64,000 nucleotides of DNA, from assembly GCF_000982955.1 (NCBI RefSeq), contig NZ_KQ058878.1, forward strand, positions 1 through 64,000, read 5' to 3'. This DNA is from Micromonospora sp. HK10. Its GTDB lineage: Bacteria > Actinomycetota > Actinomycetes > Mycobacteriales > Micromonosporaceae. Position numbers and translations under genes: made by a program. Below are positions 23,434 to 32,953 of this stretch, piece after piece. Within the stretch, counting starts at the first letter, position 1, and every line of letters starts with the position of its first letter. The notes under the pieces were generated by a model. The model had not been told where the DNA came from. It saw nothing but the letters and a program-made list of their open reading frames with translations, and did not search any database.

Positions 23434-24582
23434 TCAGCGGTAGTGGACGTCGATCCGGGTCACCTGCCCGCCCGGCTCCAGGAGCAGCCCCTGGGTACGG
23501 CCGCCGCTCGCCGGGCCCGCTCCGGCGAGGCCCAGCATCGGCTCGTCCGTCACGGCGAAGATCGCCGCCAGCCGGGCGCTGCCCGCCGGAACGAGGTCGG
23601 CGCTGGTGTACTGCCGGTCCGTACGCCACCCGGCTGCCGTCAACTGCCGCTCCTCCTCGTCGGTGAAGGCGAAGAGGGGGTCGAGCGTCACCGACGCCGG
23701 GTGGCGTCGCGGCCCCGCCACCGAAGCGACCCGGAAGACGAAACCGTGATCGGGTGCCACGAGATCGAGCAGGAGGGCGGCGAAGGCCAACTCGGACAGT
23801 CCGATGCTGCCGACCATGGCGTCGATCCGGGGTTCGGCGAGACCGGCGAGGGTGAGCAGGTACGGCGGCTCGATCGTCACCAGTGGCGGCACGATCACCC
23901 GGCCCACGGCGGGCCGCATGAGGTCCACGAGCGTGCGGTGCAACGGCTTCCCGGCGATCGAGTGGGTGAAGACGGTCAGCGTGTCGAGGGGCTTCCCGGT
24001 CGCGTCCGCGATCCGCCGGAGGATCGGCAGCGCATGCGTCTCCGGCGTGGTCAGCACGTCCAGCTCGGGCAGGACCGGCTGGGGCGCGAGTACGGCGTAC
24101 GCGGAGAGGTCCGGCACCGGCCGCAGCCCACCGCCCAGGCCACCCAACGCGAGCGCCCCCGGCTCGCCCAGCACCGCCAGCGTGGTGCCGTCGACGTAGT
24201 CGAAGACGCCGTCGAGGACGCCGTCGCCACCCGTCTGCCGGCCCAGGGTCTGCCCGCTGCTGGCCCCGGGGCTGCCGTCGCGCTCTCCTTCGCCGGCGGT
24301 CACCCGGATCCGCAGCGCGGACCGGTTGAAGACGGCCTCGGCGGCCGCCGTCGCCGCCCCGTCGACCCTCGTCTTGCCGAGCGCGACGGGAACCTGGGCC
24401 GTGTCGGCGTTGGCCGCCGCCAGCGCGGCCGCGGACATGGCCGCGATCAGCGCGGACCGTTCGGGTAGCGGGGCCGGCGACCCGCCCTGCACCGTCGCGT
24501 GCGCCACCCTCGCCCGCACCTCGACGATCCGCTCATCCAGCGACCGGATCATCTCCTGCAGTTCGTCGTCGGCTTCGGCCAT
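23434..24582 (-). CDS. GlpX-like (class II fructose-1,6-bisphosphatase superfamily) phosphatase homologue
   Basis: ATG 24582 after GAGAGGA gives 382 residues. The middle aligns by eye with GlpX: RVDGAATAAAEAVFN, TAGEGERDG at 96-103, DGVFDYVDGTT at 124-134 (D128 and D131 in the place of the metal-binding Asp and Glu), EPGALALGGLGG, and TGKPLDTLTVFTHSIAGKPL to AMVGSIGLSELAFAALL. The N-terminal 40 residues form a coiled helix absent from GlpX and the C-terminal 90 residues are a separate domain. Actinobacterial housekeeping GlpX is shorter and more conserved, so this is a divergent paralogue that probably acts on another phosphorylated sugar or ligand. Confidence 0.68.
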   Translation of the reverse strand: MAEADDELQEMIRSLDERIVEVRARVAHATVQGGSPAPLPERSALIAAMSAAALAAANADTAQVPVALGKTRVDGAATAAAEAVFNRSALRIRVTAGEGERDGSPGASSGQTLGRQTGGDGVLDGVFDYVDGTTLAVLGEPGALALGGLGGGLRPVPDLSAYAVLAPQPVLPELDVLTTPETHALPILRRIADATGKPLDTLTVFTHSIAGKPLHRTLVDLMRPAVGRVIVPPLVTIEPPYLLTLAGLAEPRIDAMVGSIGLSELAFAALLLDLVAPDHGFVFRVASVAGPRRHPASVTLDPLFAFTDEEERQLTAAGWRTDRQYTSADLVPAGSARLAAIFAVTDEPMLGLAGAGPASGGRTQGLLLEPGGQVTRIDVHYR

Positions 24583-24786
24583 CGGTGTCCTCTCGTCGCC
24601 CGGCGATGAAAGCGTTCGCGCACGGCGTGGCACTCGACCCGGAGGAAGGTGAAGCCGTCGCAGCCCTGTCGTCGACCCACAGTGACACGGCCGAAACAGT
24701 CTGGCGATAGACCGACCGGATCATCAGCCGGAGCTGTCAGGAGGACACCCGGGTCTGGTCGGAGTGTCCGGCGCCGGGCGCGGCCG

Positions 24787-24821
24787 GGCGCCCGGACAGC
24801 TCACTCGTCTGTCCGGGCGCC
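24787..24821 (-). terminator. Strong hairpin downstream of GH92 gene
   Basis: GGCGCCCGGACAG (24787-24799) and CTGTCCGGGCGCC (24809-24821) form a perfect 13-bp stem with a nine-base loop, 21 bp after the GH92 stop. The rest of the 259-bp gap holds further GGGCGCCGGGCGCGG repeats and no gene. Confidence 0.6.
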
Positions 24822-24841
24822 GGGCGCGGCCCGGTGTCGGC

Positions 24842-27800
24842 TCAGCCGGTGCCGACCGCGAAGACGTGCTGCTGCCCGAAGGTGTTGCTGGGCAGCGTCA
24901 CCGTGGCCACCGTCTTGCCGGCGCTGAGCGCGAAGGTGCTGGCGAAGACGTACGTGGTGGCGGTCTGCCGGCCGTAGCGGGCGCTGTTGCGGTAGGCGGC
25001 CCGGGCCACCACGGTGTTGCCGTGGCCGACCGCGCGGCTGCCACCGCCGAGGGTCCAGTCGCTGAAGCCGAGGGTGACCTGCTGGGAGGTCCCGTCGGTG
25101 TAGGTGATCGTCGCCTGGCCGGCCACCCCGTCGGGCCAGCCGGTGGCCGCTCCGAGGAAGCCGATCTTCGTGGCGCCGGCCACGGGCGCCACGGTGAGGC
25201 GCTGACCGTCCGAGCGGTAGTTGTCCCGCTTCCCGGCGGGAAGGCTGGGCCAGACGTAGCTCACCCCGTTGTGGGTGACGGTGGCGCCGGCGCTCAGCCC
25301 GGCGGCGGCGAGGGCCTGGCGGGAGTAGCTGTAGCTGGCGCCGTCCACGTCCGCGCCGCCCGGGTACGCGTCGTCGCTGATGCCCGCGTTGGTGCGGTGC
25401 CCACCGAATCCGACGTCGAACACGTGCAGCCGGCCGGCGGCCGGCGTCGGCAGCGTCAGCCCGACCACGGTCTTCGCCGGACTGATCGCGAAGGAGGCCG
25501 CGAAGAGGTAGGTGGTGACCGGGTCCTTGCCGCCGGCGAGGGCCTGGTTGCGGTACGGCATGGTGGCCGCCACGGTGGTCCCGGGTCGGGGGGTCGTCTG
25601 GCCCGCGGCCAGGGTCCAGTCGCTGAAGCCGAGGGCGACCTGCTGGTTCGTGCCGTCCGAGAAGTGGATCGTCGCGGTGCCGGCGGCGCCGTCGACGTGC
25701 CCCTCGGCGCTGCCGAGCACCCCGATCGCGGCGGCCCCGGGCGGGCTGCTGACGGTGAGCCGTTGGCCCTGGGCGATGACGTTGTCCGGCTGGCCCGGTT
25801 TGACGTTCGGCCAGGTGTAGGTGACGCCGTCGCGGACCAGCCGGCTCCCGGGCACGATGCCTGCGGCGGCGAGCGCCTCGGCGGAGTAGCTCGACGTCCA
25901 CTGGTCGTAGTTGCTTCCGCCCGGGGCGCCGTCGGCGCTGCTGCCGGCGTTGTCCGCCACGGCCACCGCGTTGGTGTCGTAGGAGGGCGGCGCGGCGGCG
26001 GCGTCCGCCGCCCAGGTCGTGTTCGCGGCGGTGCCGAGGGCGACGTCGAGGGTGCCTCCGGTGGTCAGCGCCGTCGTCGGCAGGTATGCCTTGTTCCAGG
26101 TGGCGCCGTTGAACTGCATCGACTGGACGAACGGGGCGGACGCCTGGGCGGCCGGTGCGTTGACCGTCAACGTGCCGCCGCCGGGCAGCGTCAGCACGGT
26201 CTGCGGGAACATCGGGCTGCCCAGGACGAGATCGGCGGTGCCGGGCACGGCCGGGTACATGCCCAGCGCCGCCCACACGTACCACGACGACATCGAGCCG
26301 AGGTCGTCGTTGCCGGGTAGGCCGTCGGGGGCGTTGCGGAACAGTTGGGTCTGGACGCGCCGCACGACCTGCTGGGTCTTGTAGGGCTGGCCGGTGTAGG
26401 CGTACAGCCAGGGGGCGCCGAAGCTCGGCTCGTTGCCCATCCAGGCCCCGGAGCCGGCGGTGTTGTTGAGCGTGGTGAAGTGCGTGTCCAGGTACTGGTT
26501 CACGGCCGCGTTGCCGCCCTTGGCGGCGGACAGGCCCCGCGCGTTGAACGGCACCATGAGCGTGTACCGCCAGGAGTTGCCCTCGGCCCAGTCGTCGTAG
26601 GACGGATCGGTGGGGTCGAAGCCGGGCCGCCACTCGCCCGACTGGCGGCGGGGCTGGACGAACCCGCTGGTGGGGTTCAGCAGGTACCGCCAGCCCTGTG
26701 CCCGGGAGGCGAACCGGGCGTGCGTCGCGGTGTCACCCAGCTGCTTGGCGAAGGCCGCCAGGGCGAAGTCGGCGCTGTGGTATTCCAGGGACGTCGCCGT
26801 GGTGGCGTTGTGGTTGCAGCAGCCGTAGCCGCCGTCCTCCGGCAGGTAGCCGGGGTCGTCCAGGTAGACGGTGCCCGGTCGGGCGTTGCCGGGCCGCTCG
26901 GACTGCGCGACCATCGCGGCGAGCGCCTTGGCCGTGTCGAAGTCGCGTGCCCCGAGGGCGTACATGGCGGCGATGGCCGGCACGGCCGGATCGCCGACCA
27001 TCATGTACGACTCGCCGTTGGCGACGGACCACTTCGGCAGCCGCCCGCTCTGGTCGTAGTCGTTGAGCATCGACCGCACCAGGTCACTGGCCCGCTTCGG
27101 AGCCAGCAACGCGACGAGTTGCACCTGCGACCGGTACACGTCCCAGCCGGAGAAGTTGGCGTACTGGTCGTCCTGGCCGGACGGCAGCGTGCGGACCTGC
27201 CCGTCGAAGCCGCGATACTGCCGGTTCGCGTCGCTGAACACGTTCGGGTGCAGCAGCGAGTGGTACAAGGCCGTGTAGAAGATCTTCTGCTCGTCGGTGG
27301 TGCCACCGCCGATCCCGACCCGGCCCAGCAGTTGGTTCCAGCCGCTGCGCGCCGCGGCCTGCGTCGCGGCGAAGTCCCAGCCGCTGAGGGTGTCGCGGTT
27401 CGTCCGGGCGTTCGCCACGCTGACGAAGGAGATGCCCACCTTGGCCTTGACGACAGAGCCGCTCGGGAAGGTCAGTGCGATCCCGCCGTCGCCGGTGACA
27501 AAGGGCCGGGGCGTCCACTTCTGGCTGGCGGTGAAGGCCCGGTCGAAACTCACCGCGAAGTACATCGTGTAGACGTTGTCCTTGGTGCAGAACCGGCCGT
27601 CGGTCACCGATCCGGTGATCTCCGTCGTGCTGGCGACCGTCACGCCCGCGTTCGACGCGGCGGCTCCCGCGCTGGCCTTGACCAGCAGAGAGGCGGTCGG
27701 GCCGGACGGGAAGGTGAACCGGCCGAGCGCCGAGCGGAGCGAGGTGGTCAGCTCGGTGCGGACGTTGTTCGCCAGCTTCACCGAGTAGTAGCCCGTCGAC

Positions 27801-28210
27801 GCCGACTCGTCGGTGTGCGAGAAGCCGACCGTCGCGTTGTCCTTGTCGGTGGGCAGCGCGCCGGTGACGGGCAGGAAGGGCAGATTGCTGTAGGCGAAGC
27901 AGCCCGCCCCGCTCATCCGGTTGACGCTGAAACCGGAGGTGGCGGTCGCGGCGTGGTCGTAGCCGCCGCCGGGCACCCGCGGCGCCGTGTCCGGCGCCCA
28001 CTGCAGCATGCCGAACGGCATGCTCGGCCCCGGCGAGGTGTTGCCGGCGTCCTTGCCCGCCGCTGATCGCGTACCGATCAGGGGATTGACCAGCGCCGCC
28101 GGATCCGACACCAGGGCGACCGCGGCGTGGGCCGGCTCGGCCGGCAGGTAGTAGACGGCGGTGGCCGCGACCAGTGTCGCGGCGAGCAGGCCGGCTTTCA
28201 GCCATCTCAT
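24842..28210 (-). CDS. Secreted GH92 alpha-mannosidase with two repeated C-terminal beta domains
   Basis: The 1122-residue enzyme has a signal peptide (residues 1-30, ending AHA). GH92 features run through residues about 38-760: SPGPSMPFGMLQWAPD, DVYRSQVQLVALLAP, GYLPEDGGYGCCNHNATT, YDDWAEGNSWRYT, NEPSFGAPWLYAYTG, GLPGNDDLGSMSSWYVWAAL and MGNEP. These supply the calcium-dependent site that cuts alpha-mannosides from glycans. After residue about 790 two copies of a roughly 170-residue beta domain occur, each with YTWPNV/YVWPSL, a G-RLTV strand and DGT-QQV-LGFSDWTL; they are probably carbohydrate binding. ATG 28210 follows GGGGGAAAGG. Part of the glycan-use region. Confidence 0.92.
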   Translation of the reverse strand: MRWLKAGLLAATLVAATAVYYLPAEPAHAAVALVSDPAALVNPLIGTRSAAGKDAGNTSPGPSMPFGMLQWAPDTAPRVPGGGYDHAATATSGFSVNRMSGAGCFAYSNLPFLPVTGALPTDKDNATVGFSHTDESASTGYYSVKLANNVRTELTTSLRSALGRFTFPSGPTASLLVKASAGAAASNAGVTVASTTEITGSVTDGRFCTKDNVYTMYFAVSFDRAFTASQKWTPRPFVTGDGGIALTFPSGSVVKAKVGISFVSVANARTNRDTLSGWDFAATQAAARSGWNQLLGRVGIGGGTTDEQKIFYTALYHSLLHPNVFSDANRQYRGFDGQVRTLPSGQDDQYANFSGWDVYRSQVQLVALLAPKRASDLVRSMLNDYDQSGRLPKWSVANGESYMMVGDPAVPAIAAMYALGARDFDTAKALAAMVAQSERPGNARPGTVYLDDPGYLPEDGGYGCCNHNATTATSLEYHSADFALAAFAKQLGDTATHARFASRAQGWRYLLNPTSGFVQPRRQSGEWRPGFDPTDPSYDDWAEGNSWRYTLMVPFNARGLSAAKGGNAAVNQYLDTHFTTLNNTAGSGAWMGNEPSFGAPWLYAYTGQPYKTQQVVRRVQTQLFRNAPDGLPGNDDLGSMSSWYVWAALGMYPAVPGTADLVLGSPMFPQTVLTLPGGGTLTVNAPAAQASAPFVQSMQFNGATWNKAYLPTTALTTGGTLDVALGTAANTTWAADAAAAPPSYDTNAVAVADNAGSSADGAPGGSNYDQWTSSYSAEALAAAGIVPGSRLVRDGVTYTWPNVKPGQPDNVIAQGQRLTVSSPPGAAAIGVLGSAEGHVDGAAGTATIHFSDGTNQQVALGFSDWTLAAGQTTPRPGTTVAATMPYRNQALAGGKDPVTTYLFAASFAISPAKTVVGLTLPTPAAGRLHVFDVGFGGHRTNAGISDDAYPGGADVDGASYSYSRQALAAAGLSAGATVTHNGVSYVWPSLPAGKRDNYRSDGQRLTVAPVAGATKIGFLGAATGWPDGVAGQATITYTDGTSQQVTLGFSDWTLGGGSRAVGHGNTVVARAAYRNSARYGRQTATTYVFASTFALSAGKTVATVTLPSNTFGQQHVFAVGTG

Positions 28211-28487
28211 GACGTGTGCCTTTCCCCCGTTACGGCCGCTGCGCGCAGCGGCGATTGCCGAGACCGTACCCGCGAGGTCCTTGCCACGCTGACCCGTCGT
28301 CGCCGATGAATACAAAACGCCATCAATGCGGGAGCTTTCCCGGTATGGCGGCTAATGCGGCCTGACTGGGGAGAAGAACGGGCCTGGTTGTGCGGGGGGC
28401 AGCCACCGGACGGACCTTGACCCTCACGGCTCGCGCGATCATGATGCACCCAGCGGTCCGACCGACGCCGAAGGGAAGCGAACAGCC

Positions 28488-28841
28488 ATGAGCAGTAGCG
28501 ACGTCGACACGTACGTCGATACCAAGCTTGACCCCCGGTACCGGGAGATCGTCGCCGACCTCCGGGCCCTGGTGGCCGATGCCGCTCCCGAGGCCACCGA
28601 ATGCCTCACCTATGGTTCGCCCGCCTGGCGTGGCCGGAAGATTCTCGCGGTGATCAGCCCGAGCAAGACCCACCTGACCTTCGCCTTCGAGCGCGGGGCG
28701 GAGTTCACCGACCGCCACGGCCTCCTGGAGGGCGTCGGCAAGAAGACCCGCCACGTGAAAATCAAAACGCGCGACGGGATCAACGAGACGGCGCTGCGGG
28801 ACTACCTCGCCCAGGCCGTCGACCTCGACACGCGCGGCTGA
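28488..28841 (+). CDS. DUF1801 (YdhG-like) protein
   Basis: The 117-residue protein fits the DUF1801 alpha/beta fold: DPRYREIVADLRALVADAAP, ECLTYGSPAWRGRKILAVIS, KTHLTFAFERGAEF and GVGKKTRHVKIKTRDGI. Members are cytosolic and often annotated as iron-chaperone-like, without firm function. ATG 28488 is preceded by GAAGGGAAG. It ends 18 bp from the convergent GH95 gene and is unrelated to its neighbours by any visible logic. Confidence 0.85.
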   Translation: MSSSDVDTYVDTKLDPRYREIVADLRALVADAAPEATECLTYGSPAWRGRKILAVISPSKTHLTFAFERGAEFTDRHGLLEGVGKKTRHVKIKTRDGINETALRDYLAQAVDLDTRG

Positions 28842-28859
28842 ACCCACCCGCGCCGCGCA

Positions 28860-31232
28860 CTAGGCGAGGGTGGCGCGTTCCCCCGCGGCGAGGGTGAGCC
28901 GGCGGGCGCGCCGGCTCCCGTCCCGGTCGCGCCACCGGGCTTCGACGGTGGTGTCCGCGGTGGCCACCAGCGTCGCGGTCAGCACGGACCCGTCCGCCCA
29001 GGCGAGTTCCTCGACGGTGACCGCGCCCCGGGCCCGCAGGCCGGCCACCGAGCCGGTGGCCCACGCGGTGGGCAGGGCGGGCAGCAGCTCGATGACGGGG
29101 GCGGCGTCATGCACGAGGTGGCTCTGCACGAGCAGTTCCGCGACGGCCGCGGTGACGCCGAAGTTCCCGTCGATCTGGAACGGCGGGTGGGCGCAGAGCA
29201 GCGAGGGGTACACCCCGCCCTGGTGCTCCGCGCCGGCCGGGGTCAGGTACGCGCCGAGCAGCCGGTGCGCGGCGTCGCCGTCGCCGAGCCGGGCCCACAG
29301 GCCGATCTTCCAGGCGATCGACCATCCGGTTCCGGCGTCACCGCGTTCGGTGAGCGACCTGCGCGCCGCCGCCCGCAGCCGGGGATCGCGGGCGATCGTC
29401 CGCCCCGGGTAGAGGCCGACCAGGTGGGACAGGTGCCGGTGGTGCGGCTCGACCTCCGGGTACTCGGCCGACCACTCCAGGAGCTGTCCGCGCGAGCCGA
29501 CCCGTGGCGGCGCCAGCCGGGCCAGCGCGGCGCGTACCTCATGCAGGCCGGCCATCGCCGCGTCGCCGAGCGGTAGCCCGGCGGCCGCCAGCGCCGCCTG
29601 CGCCTCCAGGACGAACTCGAACAGCTCACGGGCCAGCGTCAGGTCCATCGCCGTACCGGCGTCGACGCTGGCCGGGCCGTCGCCGGTGCCGAACTCGTTC
29701 TCCGGGCTGGTCGACGGTGAGGTCACCAGGTGGCCGTCCGGAGCGTCGACGAGCAGGTCTAGCACGAAGCGCGCCGCGTCCAGCGCGACCGGCAGCGCCA
29801 CCTCGGCCAGGAAGCCGAGGTCCTGGCCGAAGCGCCAGTGCTCGGCCAGGTGCAGGGACAGCCAGGCTCCGGCCAACGGCCACTGCGCCCACTTCGGGTC
29901 ACCGTGCCCCTTGCCCACCGGCACGGTGATGCGCCACAGGTCGGTGTTGTGGTGGCAGGTCCAGCCGCGCGCCCGGTAGATCTGGCGGGCCGTGGCGCGG
30001 CCGGCCACCGCGAGGTCGGTGACCAGTCGCAGCAAGGGCTGGTGGCACTCGGCCAACGCCGTGGTCTCCGCCGGCCAGTAGTTCATCTGGGTGTTGATGT
30101 TCACCGTGTACTGGCAGTTCCACGGCGGCGCCACCTGGTCGTTCCAGATGCCTTGCAGGGTGGCGGGCTGGCTTCCCGGGCGGGAGGCGGCGGCGAGCAG
30201 GTACCGGCCGAAGGCGAAGGCCAGCACGCACAGCTGTTCGTCCGGGTCGCCGGCGGCGCGGCGGGCCAGCCGGACGTCGGTGGACAGCTCCGGCGCGGTG
30301 GCGTCGAGGACCAGGCGCACCCGGTCCATCAGCGTCCGGTGCTCGGCGACGTGCGCCGCGCGCAGCGCCGCCCACCCGGCCGCGCCCGCCGCGCGCACCT
30401 CGGTGGCGCAGCGGTCGAGGCACGCCTCGGCGTCGCGGCCGGGTGGGACGTCCCAGTTCGTGAAGCCGGTGCGGATCGCGACGAGCACCGTCACGGCGGT
30501 GGCCGCCCGTACGGTGAGCACCGGCCCGTCGGCACGCTCCTCGATCCGCACGGCGGCCCCGGGCCCTTCGACCGCGGCCGTGCACAGGGCGGCGGCGCGC
30601 ATCGCCGGGCTCTCCCCGTCGCCCAGCACCACCCCGTCGGTACGCGGCCAGGGCACCACGTGGCGCGGCGCGGTCAGCGCCAGCGCCAGCCCGGCCGGCC
30701 CGTACCCCCGGATCTCCGCCCGGGGCTGCGGCGTCGACCACCGCAGGTCCAGCCGGAGGCCGTCCGGGTCCGTCGTGGACAGCCGCACGACCAACACCTG
30801 GTGCCCGACGCTCGCGAACACCTCCTGCCGGAGCGGGCCGCGCTCCACCACCGCGACACCGTCGCGCAGGTCCAGCCGGCGCGCGTAGGCCGCGCCGTCC
30901 GGGCGGGCCGGACCCAGGTGGCTGATCCGCAGGTCACCGACCGGTTGGTACGCCTCGGCGTCGGCGCCCTGCGTGCCGCGCAGCAGCGATCCCGCCGCCA
31001 CGGACCGCCCGGCCCGGACCAGGTCGCGGACCTCCTCGAGCAGTCCGGGGGGCACGTCGGGGGGTGCCGTCTCACCCGGACCGGACCAGAAGGTGTCCTC
31101 GTTGAGGCTGATCCGTTCGTCCGGGAACCGGCCGTGCACCATGGCGCCCAGCCGGCCGTTGCCCACCGGCAGCGCCTCCTGCCAGCGTTGCGCCGCGGCC
31201 AGGAACCTCAGCTCCGGTGGCACCACCCGCAT
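28860..31232 (-). CDS. GH95 alpha-L-fucosidase/galactosidase
   Basis: The 790-residue enzyme matches GH95 throughout: EALPVGNGRLGAMVHGRFPD near the start, ISLNEDTFWSG, the (alpha/alpha)6 barrel motifs TLQGIWNDQVAPPWNCQYTV and NINTQMNYWPAE, CHHNTDLWRI, GAWLSLHLAEHWRF, TSPSTSPENEF, HHRHLSHLVGLYPG and CAHPPFQIDGNFGVTAAVAE. The NINTQMNYW and FQIDGNFG segments carry catalytic Asn/Asp residues known for the family. No signal peptide is visible, so it is probably cytosolic and works on imported oligosaccharides. ATG 31232 follows GGGAG. It is divergent from a sugar importer with a palindromic site between them. Confidence 0.93.
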   Translation of the reverse strand: MRVVPPELRFLAAAQRWQEALPVGNGRLGAMVHGRFPDERISLNEDTFWSGPGETAPPDVPPGLLEEVRDLVRAGRSVAAGSLLRGTQGADAEAYQPVGDLRISHLGPARPDGAAYARRLDLRDGVAVVERGPLRQEVFASVGHQVLVVRLSTTDPDGLRLDLRWSTPQPRAEIRGYGPAGLALALTAPRHVVPWPRTDGVVLGDGESPAMRAAALCTAAVEGPGAAVRIEERADGPVLTVRAATAVTVLVAIRTGFTNWDVPPGRDAEACLDRCATEVRAAGAAGWAALRAAHVAEHRTLMDRVRLVLDATAPELSTDVRLARRAAGDPDEQLCVLAFAFGRYLLAAASRPGSQPATLQGIWNDQVAPPWNCQYTVNINTQMNYWPAETTALAECHQPLLRLVTDLAVAGRATARQIYRARGWTCHHNTDLWRITVPVGKGHGDPKWAQWPLAGAWLSLHLAEHWRFGQDLGFLAEVALPVALDAARFVLDLLVDAPDGHLVTSPSTSPENEFGTGDGPASVDAGTAMDLTLARELFEFVLEAQAALAAAGLPLGDAAMAGLHEVRAALARLAPPRVGSRGQLLEWSAEYPEVEPHHRHLSHLVGLYPGRTIARDPRLRAAARRSLTERGDAGTGWSIAWKIGLWARLGDGDAAHRLLGAYLTPAGAEHQGGVYPSLLCAHPPFQIDGNFGVTAAVAELLVQSHLVHDAAPVIELLPALPTAWATGSVAGLRARGAVTVEELAWADGSVLTATLVATADTTVEARWRDRDGSRRARRLTLAAGERATLA

Positions 31233-31442
31233 CTGCACGCTCCCGCCCGACGGGCCGCCCCGGACGGCGGCGAGGCCGAGCATGCCAGCCCGGAGTGGGC
31301 CGCGGCGACCCCGGCCGCCCGGGAAAAGGGCCGAAACTTTCGGTACCGTCCGGTAAGCAAGCCGCGCTGGTGGCCCGCGGTCCTGCTGGCAGCAGGGTCG
31401 TTGACGGATGACGTGGCACTTAGTAGCCTCAGCGAACGAAAT

Positions 31443-31462
31443 CGCGACATGCAAATGTCTCG
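31443..31462. promoter_or_regulatory. Palindromic operator candidate between GH95 and sugar ABC importer
   Basis: CGCGACAT and ATGTCTCG flank GCAA; seven of eight arm positions pair. It is the only clear dyad in the 402-bp divergent gap 31233-31634, and GATAAT directly after it (31462-31467) may be a -10 element for the importer. The rest of the gap holds no gene. Confidence 0.5.
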
Positions 31463-31634
31463 ATAATTTTCACAGCGCCGACCGGCGATTCCGCCAACGA
31501 CGGGGCCACCGCTGACCCGTCGATGCGGCCACTCGCCAGCGCCTGTCCGCGGTGTCCACCGCGGGTGGGACCGCCACCCCGATCCGCGCGGTCAGCCCGA
31601 CCGCCGCGGCTCACGATCACCGTATGGAGGGCCG

Positions 31635-32891
31635 TTGAAACGCCTCCTGACCACCGCAGCCATCTTCGCCACCGTCGCGCTCACCGCCGCCGGCTGTGGG
31701 GGATCGGGTGGCAAGTCCGACTCGAAGACCTTCGAGTTCTGGTCGTTCACCAACATCAACCAGAAGGGCGACGTCGACGTCTACACCAAGGCGCACCCGG
31801 ACGTGCACGTCAAGCTCACCGAGGTGGGCAGCACGACCGAGACCGCCCAGGCGCTCACCACCGCGCTGGCCGGTGGCAAGGTGCCCGACCTGGTGCTGAT
31901 CCAGGCCGACGACCTGCCGAAGTTCATGCAGTCTCCGGACAACTTCGTCGACCTCACCACGATGGGCGCCGGCGACATCAAGGGCAACTACCTCGACTGG
32001 GTGATGGCGCAGTCGACCACCCAGGACAACAAGATCATCGGTGTGCCGACCGACGTCGGCGGCCTGGCGGTCGCCTACCGTACGGACCTGTTCAAGGCGG
32101 CCGGCCTGCCCACCGATCGGGAAGAGGTCGCCAAGCTCTGGCCGACCTGGGACGACTTCATCAACGTCGGCAAGACGTACGTCCAGAAGACGGGCAAGCC
32201 GTTCGTGGACAACACGCCGACCAGCGTCTTCTTCCAGGCGGTCAACCAGGGCAGCGAGCGCTACTACAGCGCCGACCGCAAGCTGGACTACGGCAACGCC
32301 CAGGTCAAGGCGGCGTTCGACCTGACCCTGAAGGCCTTCTCCGCGGGCATCTCCGCCAAGCAGGGGTCGTTTTCGACCGGCTGGACCGCGGCCATGAAAA
32401 AGGGCGACTACGCGGTGGTGTGCTCGCCGTCCTGGATGCTCAGCCAGATGAAGACGAACGCCCCTGAGACGAACGGCAAGTGGGACATCGCCACCATTCC
32501 CGGTGGCTCGGGGAACTGGGGTGGCAGCTTCCTCGCCATCCCCAAGCGCGCCAAGAACCCGAAGGCGGCATGGAACTACATCTCCGAGATGCAGTCGCCC
32601 AAGGGCCAGCTGGACCACTTCCTGATGCAGGGGTCGCTGCCCACCACGCCGTCGGTCTACACGGACCCGCAGCTGGTCGGCAGGACCGACCCGTTCTTCA
32701 GCAACGCGCCGATCGGCAAGATCTACACCCAGTCGGTGCTGGGGATCAAGCCGTTCTACTTCGGTCCGCAGGACGGCCCGATCGGCACCGAGTTCCTCAA
32801 CACGCTCACCAGCGTCGAGCAGGGCAAGGTGGAGCCGGCAAAGGCCTGGGACACCGCGCTGACCAATGTCAAGAACGCGATACGCGGCTGA
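31635..32891 (+). CDS. Sugar ABC transporter substrate-binding lipoprotein
   Basis: The 418-residue protein starts at TTG 31635 behind GGAGG. The lipobox LTAAGC at residues 16-21 gives a lipidated Cys21. The body is an extracellular solute-binding protein family 1 domain: FEFWSFTNINQKG, GKVPDLVLIQADDLPKFM, GVPTDVGGLAVAYRTDLFKA, and a late KAWDTALTNVKNAI helix. It binds a mono- or oligosaccharide for the two permeases downstream. Divergence from GH95 suggests a fucose- or galactose-containing oligosaccharide (inference). Confidence 0.92.
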   Translation: MKRLLTTAAIFATVALTAAGCGGSGGKSDSKTFEFWSFTNINQKGDVDVYTKAHPDVHVKLTEVGSTTETAQALTTALAGGKVPDLVLIQADDLPKFMQSPDNFVDLTTMGAGDIKGNYLDWVMAQSTTQDNKIIGVPTDVGGLAVAYRTDLFKAAGLPTDREEVAKLWPTWDDFINVGKTYVQKTGKPFVDNTPTSVFFQAVNQGSERYYSADRKLDYGNAQVKAAFDLTLKAFSAGISAKQGSFSTGWTAAMKKGDYAVVCSPSWMLSQMKTNAPETNGKWDIATIPGGSGNWGGSFLAIPKRAKNPKAAWNYISEMQSPKGQLDHFLMQGSLPTTPSVYTDPQLVGRTDPFFSNAPIGKIYTQSVLGIKPFYFGPQDGPIGTEFLNTLTSVEQGKVEPAKAWDTALTNVKNAIRG

Positions 32892-32953
32892 CGGACGACT
32901 GATGCGCCGCAGTCGGGTCTCGCCCGGCTGCGGCGTCTCGGGAAGGTGACGCC

